Shown here piece after piece: positions 46,401-57,300 of a stretch of DNA of 64,000 bases. Source of the stretch: Knoxdaviesia capensis (taxonomy: Eukaryota > Ascomycota > Sordariomycetes > Microascales > Gondwanamycetaceae); NCBI GenBank assembly GCA_001510575.1, contig LNGK01000005.1, forward strand, positions 3,038,574 to 3,102,573. Direction: 5' to 3'. The position numbers and the translations under genes are program-made. The stretch's first letter is position 1. Every line of letters begins with the position of its first letter. Under the pieces are notes generated by a model. It saw nothing but the letters and a program-made list of their open reading frames with translations. It had not been told where the DNA came from and searched no databases.

Positions 46401-47071
46401 GAGCTGCCGCCACCACCGCGCCGGCCAAGCTCGCTGCCGTCGCTGGCCCCATCCGCCGCACCCACCGCCCCAGCGTTGCCTTCCGCGCTGACTGGGCCGC
46501 TGCGCTTGCCGAGGCCGTTGCCGCCGGCACCAAGCCCCAGCGTGCCAGCCGCGACGCCACCCCAGCGCACTGGGCTGCCGCCCTCGAGGAGGCCGTGCGC
46601 GCCGGCACCCCGGGCCACCACCTGGTCCGCAGCGCCACTCCCGCCGACTGGGCCGCAGCTCTCGCCCACGCCGAGGCTGCCTCCGTTCCCGCCGCCGGAC
46701 TCTGGGCCAAGCAGGCCACCGTCTCGGCCCCGGCCATGTGGATGACCATGTCGTCCGGCGCGTCCTCGGCCGCCTCGTCGCGTGCCGCCTCCGTGGCCTC
46801 CTCGCGCGCCACCAGCCCGTCGCCCGCGTCGTCCGAGTGGTCGTTCGACATGTCCACCGGCGACTTCGGCGTGTCCGCCGAGGCCCACGACGCTGCTCCC
46901 CGCCGCAAGCCTGCCGCTACCGATGAGGCGGCGTTCCGCCGTGAGCTCTACGCCACCGGATACGGCACCGAGGGCATGTGGCGCCGCAACTTCGAGGTCC
47001 CGCGCACCCGGGACTGGCTGAGCGAGAGTGTTAAGAAGAAGGTGGTCCGTGGAGTCCAGTTCCGCTACTAG
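40452..47071 (+). CDS. Very large protein: seven hydrophobic segments plus long disordered Trp-motif tail
   Basis: Three exons: 40452-41063, 41151-41238, 41313-47071; 2152 aa. Donors GTAAGT and GTGAGT, acceptors CTAG and GCAG. Residues 1-250 show seven hydrophobic segments (about 9-32, 46-70, 88-108, 118-140, 155-178, 194-215, 219-245), a seven-TM topology. The rest is mostly disordered: poly-Ala (near 567), Pro runs (near 785 and 930), a coiled coil at about 1090-1150 (IQQQLQRLERENEAL), acidic patches (near 1525-1550 and 1610-1625), and Trp motifs of type LPxLxSxxMW/LW from about 1290 on. Three 58-aa repeats span 1675-1848 and three 26-aa ATPADWAAAL-type repeats surround W1961, W1987 and W2013. 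It ends in a basic RDWLSESVKKKVVRG-like segment. Codon use is extremely GC3-rich. I recognise the N-terminal type as an uncharacterised fungal membrane family. Function unknown; receptor-like or scaffold roles are guesses. Confidence 0.85.
45635..46156 (+). repeat. Three coding tandem repeats of 174 nt (58 aa)
   Basis: Unit starts at 45635, 45809 and 45983, exactly 174 nt apart. Each begins GSLP(Q/E)P and contains WA(S/G)YIEAPA(P/A)RA, then a (D/A)APLP-like stretch and MW. The third unit diverges in its last 20 residues. Confidence 0.9.
46415..46690 (+). repeat. Three coding tandem repeats of 78 nt (26 aa)
   Basis: Trp codons at 46493, 46571 and 46649 are exactly 78 nt apart, each within (D/H)WAAAL(A/E)(E/H)A, preceded by ATPA in units 2 and 3. 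Confidence 0.88.
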
Positions 47072-48924
47072 ATCATATCTCTCCTCCTGGAGAATATCTC
47101 TAGACCTTGGCTGTCTCCTCTCCCCTTCTCGGCCTCTGATCACCAGCTTCGCATGTACTATTCAAACAGACGCTCGCTATTCATCCCCCATTCTTTTCAC
47201 CTGCTTCTTTTTCTTCCTTCCCAGCATCTGAGAGTGTCTTCGAAAAGTAGCTGGTGAGGGCGTTTGGCTGTTGTCATATAAAATCAGGGCTTGGGGGATT
47301 TATTAGTTGGGAGCGTTGGTTGGTCTTTGCTGTCACATACTCTCTCTCTCTCTTATCTTTTCTTTTCTCTTCTTTTTCCTGTCTTTGACTTCCATCCTTT
47401 TTTTATATTCCTTTTATTCTTTTGCTTCTGCTTCTGTTCTGTTCTGTTCGCCTTCTTTTCTTCTGCTTTCTGTCTATCTTTTCCTATAAGTATATGCGCT
47501 TTGCCTTTTCATTTCCGTTCTCTTCAATTTTTTCTATTCTTCCCCTGTGTATATATCTATTTATACCTCAGACTTGGCTCTCCTAGCTATATCTCTCCAT
47601 ACATTAAAAATCTTTCTCTAAAAAGTAACACTGTGGTTCCTCGTAATGTAAATGTATCTGTAAATGAATCGGAGTCGTGATTGATATCTCTAATGAGCCA
47701 GGACATCACGGTGTGGAATGGGACATGAATATCGAGCCAGAACCAACCAAAGGTCTATTCAAAAAGTTCGTGGGTAAAACTACTCTGGAAATGAAATAAT
47801 ACATGCACGGATCGTCATCCAAAAAGAAGGACAAAAACCGGCGAGGACGAAGCTCTTCCCTCACACACATGCCCGTATCAGAAACACACTTTGAACGAGA
47901 AAAAGAAGCATGTCATAGCACAAAACCCGCCAAAGCAACATCCCATCCATGAGAAGAAGGATGGAATCAAATATTCCAAGGTATTCATTCATTCGGTGTG
48001 TCCAAAAAAGAAAACGAATGCTCCAAACGTGACAGGTCCGAAACCACTTCGTTATGAATACATGAAGAGAAGAAGTATATATATATACTTCAAGGCGCCG
48101 AGGAAGTCTTCACACTCGCAGCGCGAAAATAACAGAAAACAAAAACGTCATTTACCTTCTCACTTTTTGGTCCAAGTCTCATTCATGGACTTGCTTGCAT
48201 CTTCCAACTTCTTTCAAGCATTCGCCCGATCCAAATGGGGGACGGCACGGTTCAGCAAAAACCTTCGATCTCCCCTATCCCAGAAAAACAGGAGCAACAA
48301 ACACATACGCGACGATAAAAAGACTCGCAAAACCCAGCCGAAGACAAAAGAAAAAAAAACGAAAACCGGACATAAGAAAACGGAAGGAAAAACAAATGAA
48401 AAACATGCGCCAGAAGGAAAACAACCAGGAAAAACATTGAACGAGAAAGAGAAAAGAACCAGGAAAAAAAGAATCCATACACATGATAATACATACACGT
48501 AAGACGCCGTTGGGAGGTTTATGATGATGATTTGGTGACTTGGGGGGGAGTGGGTTTTTGTCCAGGTCGATGATGATACTTTTTCTTCTTCCTAATAGAT
48601 GCTTCGCTCATCCATGGGATTCGCGCGTGTTCTTTTATGATGAGTAGTCGTGGCTCGGGTTATTTGGATATCCGCGCGAGCTGGTTATGATAATGAGGTA
48701 TCGTGACATTAAAAAAAGGGGGAGGGAATAGACGCAAGGAAAAAAAGAGAAAAAGAAAAGGAGTTCAAGAGCCCAGTCCGACTCGATGGACTCGGTAAGC
48801 GGAAGGGGGAGAGGGAGATCATAAATAATAAAAAGGGGCATGATCAATTAATGTGAGCATTACTAAGGGGAAGGGTGATAAAAAAGAGACATAAAAAAAA
48901 CCGGACGAGGACGCCGGGGGAGAC
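47072..48924. other. Convergent intergenic region
   Basis: 1.85 kb between convergent stop codons. The left half is T/C-rich (47340-47560), the right half A/G-rich (47880-48480, 48700-48860). Both are typical of AT-rich 3' flanks. The 203-aa Lys-rich frame at 47891-48502 is a composition artefact. No gene is supported. Confidence 0.6.
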
Positions 48925-51900
48925 TCAGATGACCTTCATCGCCGACATGTGACGGGCCGCAATGTTAGACGGCGAGTTTTCAATTGAAGGCGACTGGCGG
49001 AGAACCGAGTTGCTGCTCCGGCTATGCGGCAGCTTGCGCGGAGGGGTCGTGGTCGTGGTGTTGTTGGCCGCACTCAGCGCCGGATCCTCAAACACCTGCG
49101 TGAACGCCGGGCTGTCGCGCACCGTAGCCGCGGGCCGCCGAACCGGACTCTGTGCTATAGGGTCGGCTTCGCGCACCATGTCCGACAAGCTATCCCGCAG
49201 ATCACTAGCACGCTTGACAAGGAGCTTCAGACTGCCGGTATCGAAGTGCAGCTTGCCATCGAAGTACGGGTCCGAGCTAGTGCGTTGCTGCACCGCCTCA
49301 ACCACCGACCGAACTGCGCCGGTCATGTCTCCGCTGCGAGGCACAGACGAGTTGGTACCGCCCTTGCCGTTAACGGGCGTGCGCGGGGGCTCGACTGAAG
49401 CCATAGGGTCGGGCGAGACCACGACCAAGGGTGTGGATGGCTGGAGCCGCGGCGGAGAAGCCGGAACCTTAGTCCGCGCGCTACCGGGTCCCTGCGACGG
49501 GGACTGCTCTGGAGTCATCCACGCCGATCCTCCGCCAAAGATATCATCGTCAGGGGAGAACACCGATCGGCGCCGAGGCGAGTGTCGCTCCTTAATAAGC
49601 CCACTCTTCGACATCTTGACATCCGGCGTCTCGAATCCTTCGTCAATGTCCGCCAGCACGTCGTCAGCCTCAGCCTTGTGGTCTGCCTCGGTAGTATCAA
49701 GGGCAAACAGCGCATTCAGAGGCGAGTCCGGACCCGCCTCGGGGGCAGCCGACAACTCATTCACAGACTTGGACACGGAGTAGTCCAGGTCCTCTTCGTC
49801 GGGCGAAGCCAGGGCAATAATGCCTTCGGCTTCCTGCCACAGATCCTGGCCTTGGGCGCCAATCAGCGACAGCTCTCGTCCGTGTCGGCAGAGCCGCTTA
49901 AGGTCGTTGACAAGCAGAGAGAGCTCGCGGATGTGGCCAGAGTTGGCCTTGACCATGAGCTGGCTGGCCTTGATAGACGCAGGGACCACCATCGACAGGG
50001 ACTTAGCCTCGCGGGTAGACGCACTGGTCTCGGGTTGCGCATCCTCAAACTCAAAGTCGTTGTCCCATTCGTCATTAGCGCTCTTGGAACTGAGGCCCCA
50101 CGTTCCAAACCGGGGGGCCAGCAGCTTCGAGCTCTCCGGAGGCTCATGAACCACCGGCACACTTTGGCTTCTAACATGAGTCGCGGTCGGACCGCGGCGC
50201 GTGCTTGTTCGGCCGCCACGCTTGTCCATGTCTTGCTTGCCATGCACAGTTCGGGGCCGCGGAATGTGGCCATCCACCTCGTGCAGATCATGGACGGGCT
50301 CACTCCAGTCGAAGAGATTGCTCAAAGGCCGTTCACGAGATGCCATAACACGAGCTGCGGGCTCAAGAGTTGGGAACGAGTCCTGAGGTCCGCGCAGCGC
50401 AAGCTTCAGGTTCGGGTGAATGCCGGTCGAGTTCATCGAGCTTCCTTTGGAAGGCGGAGATAAGGCTCGTCCAAAATCGTTGTCGATGTCACCCCAGTCC
50501 TCTTCGTCGAGGTCGTCATCGAAGGATTGCCGGCCAAAATCTCCAAGACCGCCAGACAGTGTTCTGGTGGTATCTGCCGTCGCTGTAGCCGTGTTCGACT
50601 CGTAGTTGAACCGGCTAGTGGAGAAGTCATCGTTGACACCACCTCGGATGTTCATTCCCTGGCGATCCCGCACGGGCGTTTGCATCAGGAACTCATCCTC
50701 TTCCAAAATGTTGACAGCAGCCGAGCTGGAATTAATGATCACCGGGTTGCCGCTCTCCCAAGCCACCGCCATGATTTCCTGAATGGACAATCTCTTCGCC
50801 TTCTGGTTATTGCCAGCCGTGCTAGGCGGCGAGTCGTCGAACATCGACTCCACCGGCGTCTCGATCGTCCGGGCACGCACTGAAGCGGTCGTTCTGATCG
50901 AGTCGAAGGCATCGCTACGGAAGTCCGTATCGTAGTCATCGCACGAGGTGAAATCACGGTCGGAGCTAGTCAAGGTGAAGGATCGATCGGGTCTCGGCCG
51001 CGACTGGGAAATAGAGCTGGATCCATGGGAGCTTCCCGAAGGATGAAGCGGCCGTTGCGAAGCAAAACCGGAGTTCGAAGGTGAGGACGAATGGATGGCT
51101 CCCGCTTTGGACAACTCGAGGTTGGTGGGCGAAAGTCTGGAAAGCGCAGGAGGCACCGGGGATGACAAGTTCCGCTTACGGCTTTGAATGATGGTGACAG
51201 TGTCATTTGAACGGGGCGGGCTCTTGCGCGTTGAGATAGGGGACGGAGTTCCCACAGCGGGCTCCTCGGAGGCAGCACGCGACTTCGTTCCCGAGTGGCT
51301 GCCGCTGTTGTCACTGTCTGTGGCAATATCAGCATGGACAGTTGCCAGAGGAGCCGAGACGTTGCGTTTGCCAGTGGTCGTCGAAGCATCAGAGCCCCGT
51401 TTGGATCTCCGCAAACTGCCTGCTCGCGAGATCCAGGTACCAGTCGAAGAAAATGTCATCGAGATCGATCGTCTGGTGCGTTTCGATGGGGAGTCGTCGG
51501 GGGTGGTAGTCGTCGCGACTTCGGGCGAGCCGGTTGTAGCGGCCTCGGGTGCAGTCGAAGAAGAGACTGCAGAAGGAGACTCCGAGTGTTGAGCAGCCTC
51601 AGCCGCCGATGGCTCCATGCTGGGACGGGCAAATGCCAATGAGATACGCTCCACAATGGGGATGCTGTTTTCCGGCTGGACCGGAAGAGAATGTTGAGCC
51701 GGTGTAGACTCCAATGCGGTAGGCGGCATCAGCCAAACCGGGCTGACCTTTCTTTGATCAGGTTCGGCGAGAATACGATTACCCACAACAGACGGTTGTA
51801 GCTTCGCACGAGCGGCACCGACAGCAGCATCAACCGATCCACGGCCCGCGTTACTCGCCTTAAAGTTGACGCGGTGGGTACGGAGATGGAAGAACGAATT

Positions 51901-53260
51901 CCATTTGCCGGACGACTTGGGACGCCGAATGGGGGTGATGTCCAAGAAGTCGGACTCAACGGGGAACCGCGGGGAGAAGGCAGAGACCACGGGAGGAAGG
52001 CTATTATGCTGTTGAGACTCCTTTGGGGGTTCAAGCAGCGAGGGTTGCAGAAATTGGTGCTGTTGGTCGAAAGAGAACTTTGGATCGGTGACCAGATTCG
52101 GGCTGAGGTCGTCATCCAGCGACGGAACAGCTTGTAGGGTCGCAGATCTTTGGTGGCTAGTAGCCGGTCTGCGCAAAGATGGCAGGTGGGATTTGGACCG
52201 TACTCTGCTTGCGGCCGACGAGGGGTTTTGGTGGGCTGAAGGAGGCCGTTTGACTAGTTTGTTTGGGGGGAGAAGGGCCGGAGCCGGAGAAGAGGATGTC
52301 GCTATGGGAGAGAGGATTGGCTGGCTAGACCCGTAGGAGAAAGCCACGGAAGATGTGTCAATGCCTACGCTAGATCTCGGACTGCTGCCGTGCTGTGATA
52401 GCGGGCGAAGAGATAGCCGACGGAACCACGACGAAGCTGTCGACGACGACACTGAGTCCCGGGGGTCTTCAGCAATTGTTGACGGAGGGTAGTCCGCCAG
52501 GCGGATCAGGGACTGGCGCCGGCTCCCCGATCGAGAGATGATCGTGTGAGAGGTTCCCGGACGTTGCGGACGCGGCACGGCAGGGAGGATAAAGGCGTCG
52601 GATGCAGTGGTGACAGGGTCTAACGAGGCGGGAGAAGCTAACGGAGTTTGCAATGAGGCGTGCGGCGGAGGAAGAATGGAGGACGATGTAGGTGTTGATA
52701 CGTCGCGGAGGTTCGACAGCGTAGGAGGGCGGACGGGAGACTTGGGGCGCTGTAACCGGGATAGCAATGACTCGGCAGCGGAAGGAGAAGAAGGAGAATC
52801 GTTGTGGGAGAAGACGGGGGTGCGAAAGGAAGCCAGTGTGGCGTACCGACGGGGGGACTCGAGGTCGTCGGATGGGACGTAGGTGTTCGTGTTGATAGAA
52901 TTCATTAGGGAGGCAGGTTCGGTGGGCTTCGAAATCTCGGCATCGGAAGCCTGGCCAAACACCAGCCCTACGGCCGCTGCAGCAACAACGCAGCCGGTTC
53001 CAGCGAGCTGTAGTTAGGGAGAAAGAGAGGAAGATAGATGGAAGAGTTAGTTTTGTTCGGCGGTTATATCAGTTGAGGAAGCATTATGTAGAAAGTGGTG
53101 AGTGCGAAGGAGATGTCCGAGACGAGATCAAGACGGGAGAGCGAGACGGAAGTCGGTATGCTCAGCAAGATGTCTGGGAATCGGGGTCTAGATATGAAGA
53201 GAGGCTCTTTTTGAGGGGGTTTTTTTGGAATTGGAAGGGTGAGACGTGTGCCTGAATGTA

Positions 53261-53298
<38 letters not shown>

Positions 53299-54375
53299 GC
53301 AGTTTCTCGGGTGCTCGTCATATCCTTCCCAGGTGGATCTTGTCTCGTTTGTTTGTCGTGTGTTGTGGGCCCTTGTGGTTGCTTTTGATTTGGTTGGATT
53401 TCTTCAACGTGCAGGTGGATTTTCGAAGATCAATGAAAGACGGTTAGGGGAGAAGAAAAGAAAGCCAGGCCATCAGTTCGTTCTCCCTCGCAGGGACCAA
53501 AATAAAAACGAGAGTCTACCCGATGAAGGAGAAATCGAAGACACGCGAGGGCAAGAAGGATGACGGGAGCCAAGTGGGACTCGCCGAGCTTTTCGGTTTC
53601 CTTTTTGAGGGCGAATGGCTTCTCTGCTGGTCTCCCTGGAGGGGGTAGATCAGAAGAGCAATGAGGCGAGACACGGTGGGTTGAAGAGACGGCCGAAAGC
53701 AGAAACAAGGGCAGGTCTCGTGATTCGAGATGGGGATGAATCGGCTCATGCACGGCGCAAACTTGGGGTTCCAGGCGGCATATAAGATGAAGAACCAGGA
53801 AGTTGGATAGTCGCGGCAAGCGGACAGAGATGTTGGAGGAGAGAAGTTTGGGGCCACCGGTCGAAAGGACTGGCCGGAGTGGGAGAAGCTGGGAGAAAGC
53901 TGCCAAACACACGTAAATTCCAGGGAGGGCCGGAATTCGCTGACGGGAAAAACGAGTCGAGGCCCGAGGATAGGAATGAGGAGTCCGAATAAGAGGGAGA
54001 CAGAGTCGAAGAGAATGTCGAATGGTCAAGAATGGCACGCATGCACACGCGCGCACACAGACATACAGCACAAACACACGGTTTAAAACAGCTTGACACC
54101 AAGGTGCAAACACCACCCAGCAAACCCAAGAGCGCCCGGGTTGGGAGGGGGCGGCGGAAGTAAAGAGAAAGACCCAAAATGGCCGGCAAACAAGCAAGAG
54201 ATTGGCGGGCACTTGCATGCTGGCAGACGAAAAGGCAAGGGAAGCCAACCGGGAAGAAAGCCGAGGGCAGACAGAGCATTTGCCCACACCGTAGTACAGA
54301 GTCAAGGTGGAAAGGATTGGGGAGGAGGAAAGGCGGGAGAGGAGATCATGAACTTACGCTGGGAACGGCCTGCAT
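48925..54375 (-). CDS. Large Ser/Thr-rich protein with Byr4/Bfa1-like C-terminal module
   Basis: Model: exon 1 54375-54358 (18 nt, MQAVPS) and exon 2 53007-48925; 1366 aa. The big open frame has no ATG at its 5' end (first codon there is GTG) and continues up to an acceptor with CTAACTACAG at 53008. The nearest GTAAGT donor in phase lies at 54357, right after an ATG. Joining gives LAGTGCVVAAAAVGLVFG after MQAVPS, a hydrophobic N-terminus. Most of the protein is disordered and phospho-site-like. The C-terminal part has EEDWGDIDNDFG (W844), LFDWSEP (near 900), DEWDNDFEFED (W987) and a helical segment with IRELSLLVNDLKRLCRHGR (near 1030). Such WDxDFEF-plus-helix modules resemble those of Byr4/Bfa1-type regulators of the septation-initiation/mitotic-exit GTPase. 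Orthology is inferred and not certain; it may be a separate fungal family. Confidence 0.75.
53008..54357 (-). other. 1350-nt intron 1 of the Byr4-like gene
   Basis: Donor GTAAGT at 54357-54352; branch point and acceptor CTAACTACAG ending at 53008. Unusually long for a filamentous fungus, where most introns are 50-100 nt. It contains the (TG)16 microsatellite. No other consensus donor was found closer that joins in phase to an ATG. Confidence 0.6.
53265..53297. repeat. (TG)16 microsatellite
   Basis: Uninterrupted TG repeat within the predicted intron; on the transcript it reads CA. Confidence 0.96.
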
Positions 54376-57300
54376 GTTGACGGTGTTCTTGCTTCAGCGG
54401 ACCAGACGAGCTACTCCAGAGGCCAAGTCAAAGAGCTCGAGAAAACGAGGCAGTCATGGGCGGCCAGAGGAGTAGCAAGAAAGAAAGAAAAGAAAAGAAA
54501 GGTATCACAAGGGCAGAAGAGTCGCTGGCATAGTCTGGAATCGGAGAGAAGAGGTAGACGGTGTCTCAAAGTCGGAGGAGCGAAAGAGTGAGAGCAGAAC
54601 TCGAACTGGGTTGAATCGACAAGTGGGAAAAGGCGACTCGACGTAACGCAACGGACCAGAAGTTTGACGGGGCAAATGGCGGATCGACAATCGGAGAAAC
54701 GAAAGAAGGTGACGAAAGAAGGAAAAAGACTGACGAACACGATCGACGCGAGACGAAAGCGAGACACACACGTGTAGAAAGAAAAGAAAGAGGAGGGGGG
54801 AGGAGAAGAAGAGAAGAGGATTGAGCAAAATAAAATAAGCAGAAACGAAAAAAAGGAAGAAAAGAAGAAAAGAAGAAGGGCAAAAAACAAATACTGGGGA
54901 AGTTGAGGGAAAGGGAAAAAAAACAGGCGGAGGAAGGAAAAACAAAAGACGAAAGTCGTGATGCTGTGACGGATGGATTGAGACAAGAAGAAAAGAGAAG
55001 AAGAAGAAGCATAGAAACAGACGTCAAGATGAATGGAGAGAGCCACTGCCAGTTTAACACCCAAAAAGAAAAAAACAAGAATAAAGTCAATAGGTATCCG
55101 GAATATAAAATTCAATGTGCGCAGAAACAGAAACAGGTAGGAGCGAAGGGAAAAGGGACTTTCCCAGAATGCAAAAATGACATATAGCGTAAATAAGTCG
55201 AATATAATACGAAAAGTCAGATAAAAGGGACACACGTCTGTACCCACGAGATACGAGATAGACCAGCAAAATTCCAGGTACCAAAAGTGTAGCACGCTCA
55301 CTCAGCAATCATCGGAATGCGCGTTCAGCACCGACCACAGACGCGCAGTTGGGGTTTTTTCTTCTTTTATTATGCTCGCTCGTTTTTTGGGCTGTTGTTT
55401 CGACGGCGGCCGAGATACAATCAGGAACAGGAACAAGGAACAAGGCCAGGGGACAGGGACAAGACGCAAAAGAAAAATGACGGACAGGGCCCAAAAAATA
55501 ACATAAATAAAACAAATAAGAGCCATTCAAAAAGAAATAGAAAGTAAATAAAACCATAAATGATCCCCCCCCCCCGTCCAACTCCCACTAAAACAGAACG
55601 AGTGAGCACCACTACTCCATAGAGAAGAAAAAGAAAACACGGCCCAGGCCAGAACCAGGGCTATGAAGATCAAAGCAGATTTGGCAAGATATCGGGGTTG
55701 CTGGGAGAGCGTGGAGCAGCCCTGAGGGCTAGAGCATCGCCGACAGCAACAGATCACCAGTTCGGCGCTCGGTATCCCTCTGGGCTATCATCGTACAGCC
55801 GCCCCCTTCTATAGCTACGCCACACTCAGGGTAGAGGGGCCCCTATAAGCAGGTGAGGACTTTCGTTTCTTCCCGTGTTTTGATCCAGCTGTCCCGAGTA
55901 GAAGCAGCGGTTCTCGCCCACATGTCGTGCAAGCAACACACTCTGTTTACTCTCGCGGCCTGTTGATATTGATGTTGTTCGCTCTCGCTTCGCTTCGTGC
56001 TGTCTGACCGGGCAGCACAGCAATGGTCGATATCAGCAGCGGGTTTGTTGTAGGGATGTCTGTTGCAGAGGGCCGAACGGGGGCCCTGGGCAGAAAAAGC
56101 CCGAGCGCAGACGAAAGAGCCAGTTTTGCACGGACTTTTGTGTGTCCACTGTCCACTGTGCAGAGCTCATTCCTCTCTTACAGGGCAGTGGGCGGGTTGT
56201 GTGATGATGGCTCCAGGAGGAATGGGAGCGCAGTAAGCCGTGGAGGATTCTGGAGTGAGACTGGATGGATATAGCAGAGTATACTATCAAATGTGGAATG
56301 GCAGCACCAAAAGGCGAGAGATATCTGTACAGTAGTATATGTCCGTAAAGGTACATGTCCCGCTTGTTCCGAGCTTCACCAAGAGCCATCCGTTGACTGA
56401 GCGTCGGCGCTTCTTGAGATCGATACAAGACATCCACTGCACAGCCAGCCACTGGACAATAGACGCCAGTCCCTTCCGGAAGAGGAACAGAGACGGCATC
56501 GGTAAACAACAACAGCCAACGGACAGACATAGCAACCCTCCGGGATTGAAACAAATATTAGATAGTTGCATAACAACCCAAAGGTTGAAACAATAGTACC
56601 CGTTTGGAGGAATCTCGGCCACGTTCACCACTTGTTGCCTGTCTGTTTTGCTGCTCTCCTCCAGGGCCAGCCAAGCAGCAAAACCACCTGTTAAGATTAC
56701 AGGGGCGCTTGCATCCCCCTCTCACCAGCAGCTTCTCTGCGCAAAACCCACTGTAACGGGTCATCTGGAGGCTCTCAAGTTGGATGTGCTCTTAGGGCTC
56801 GCCGTCCGAGTTACAGTGCATCTCAGATGAGATTTAGGGGGCAAGGGAACGTCCCCTTCACACACGAACACGTCAAAGCACACACGCAAAAGAAAAACGA
56901 AAAAGAGAAAAAAAGAAAAAAAGAAGAAAAAAAAGGCACAGTTGTTCGTCCACGCAGAAACAAAAAGCCGGACATGCATCACGAAATTGGAAGGAAGCTA
57001 TTACCTGTCATGGACCTTCCAGGCTTGCAAAATATATGTATATATATATTATAATTATATATTATATCTTTGCAACGGCGGTGCCACAATGAATAAATTC
57101 GGCCCTTCCAAAGACCTCTTCCTTTCTCTCTTCCATGTGTTATTATCATGCACAGACTCTCTCGCTTCGCTGGACGTTTCGGGCCAAAATCAACGCAAGA
57201 AACTATCAGAAAAAAGAGCGCATAAACCCGGTGGTTCCGTAAAACAAGCAAAGCGCAGGGAAGCCGCCAGTAGAACAGCTGCTATCTTCTCTTCCAACCA

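Noticed and set aside
44504..47143. 879-codon antisense frame
   Set aside because: Same reason; Gly/Arg/Val-rich mirror of Ala/Pro/Thr codons.
47891..48502. 203-codon Lys-rich plus-strand frame
   Set aside because: A-rich 3' flank translated as Lys/Asn/Thr; no domain and no leader.
53430..54305. 291-codon minus-strand frame inside the predicted long intron
   Set aside because: Pyrimidine-rich leader/intron sequence; Ser/Leu/Phe/Pro/Cys-biased with no domain. If RNA data showed no 1.35-kb intron this would deserve another look.
54411..55301. 296-codon minus-strand Phe/Ser/Leu-rich frame
   Set aside because: Direct result of the purine-rich plus strand; no conserved features despite looking membrane-like.
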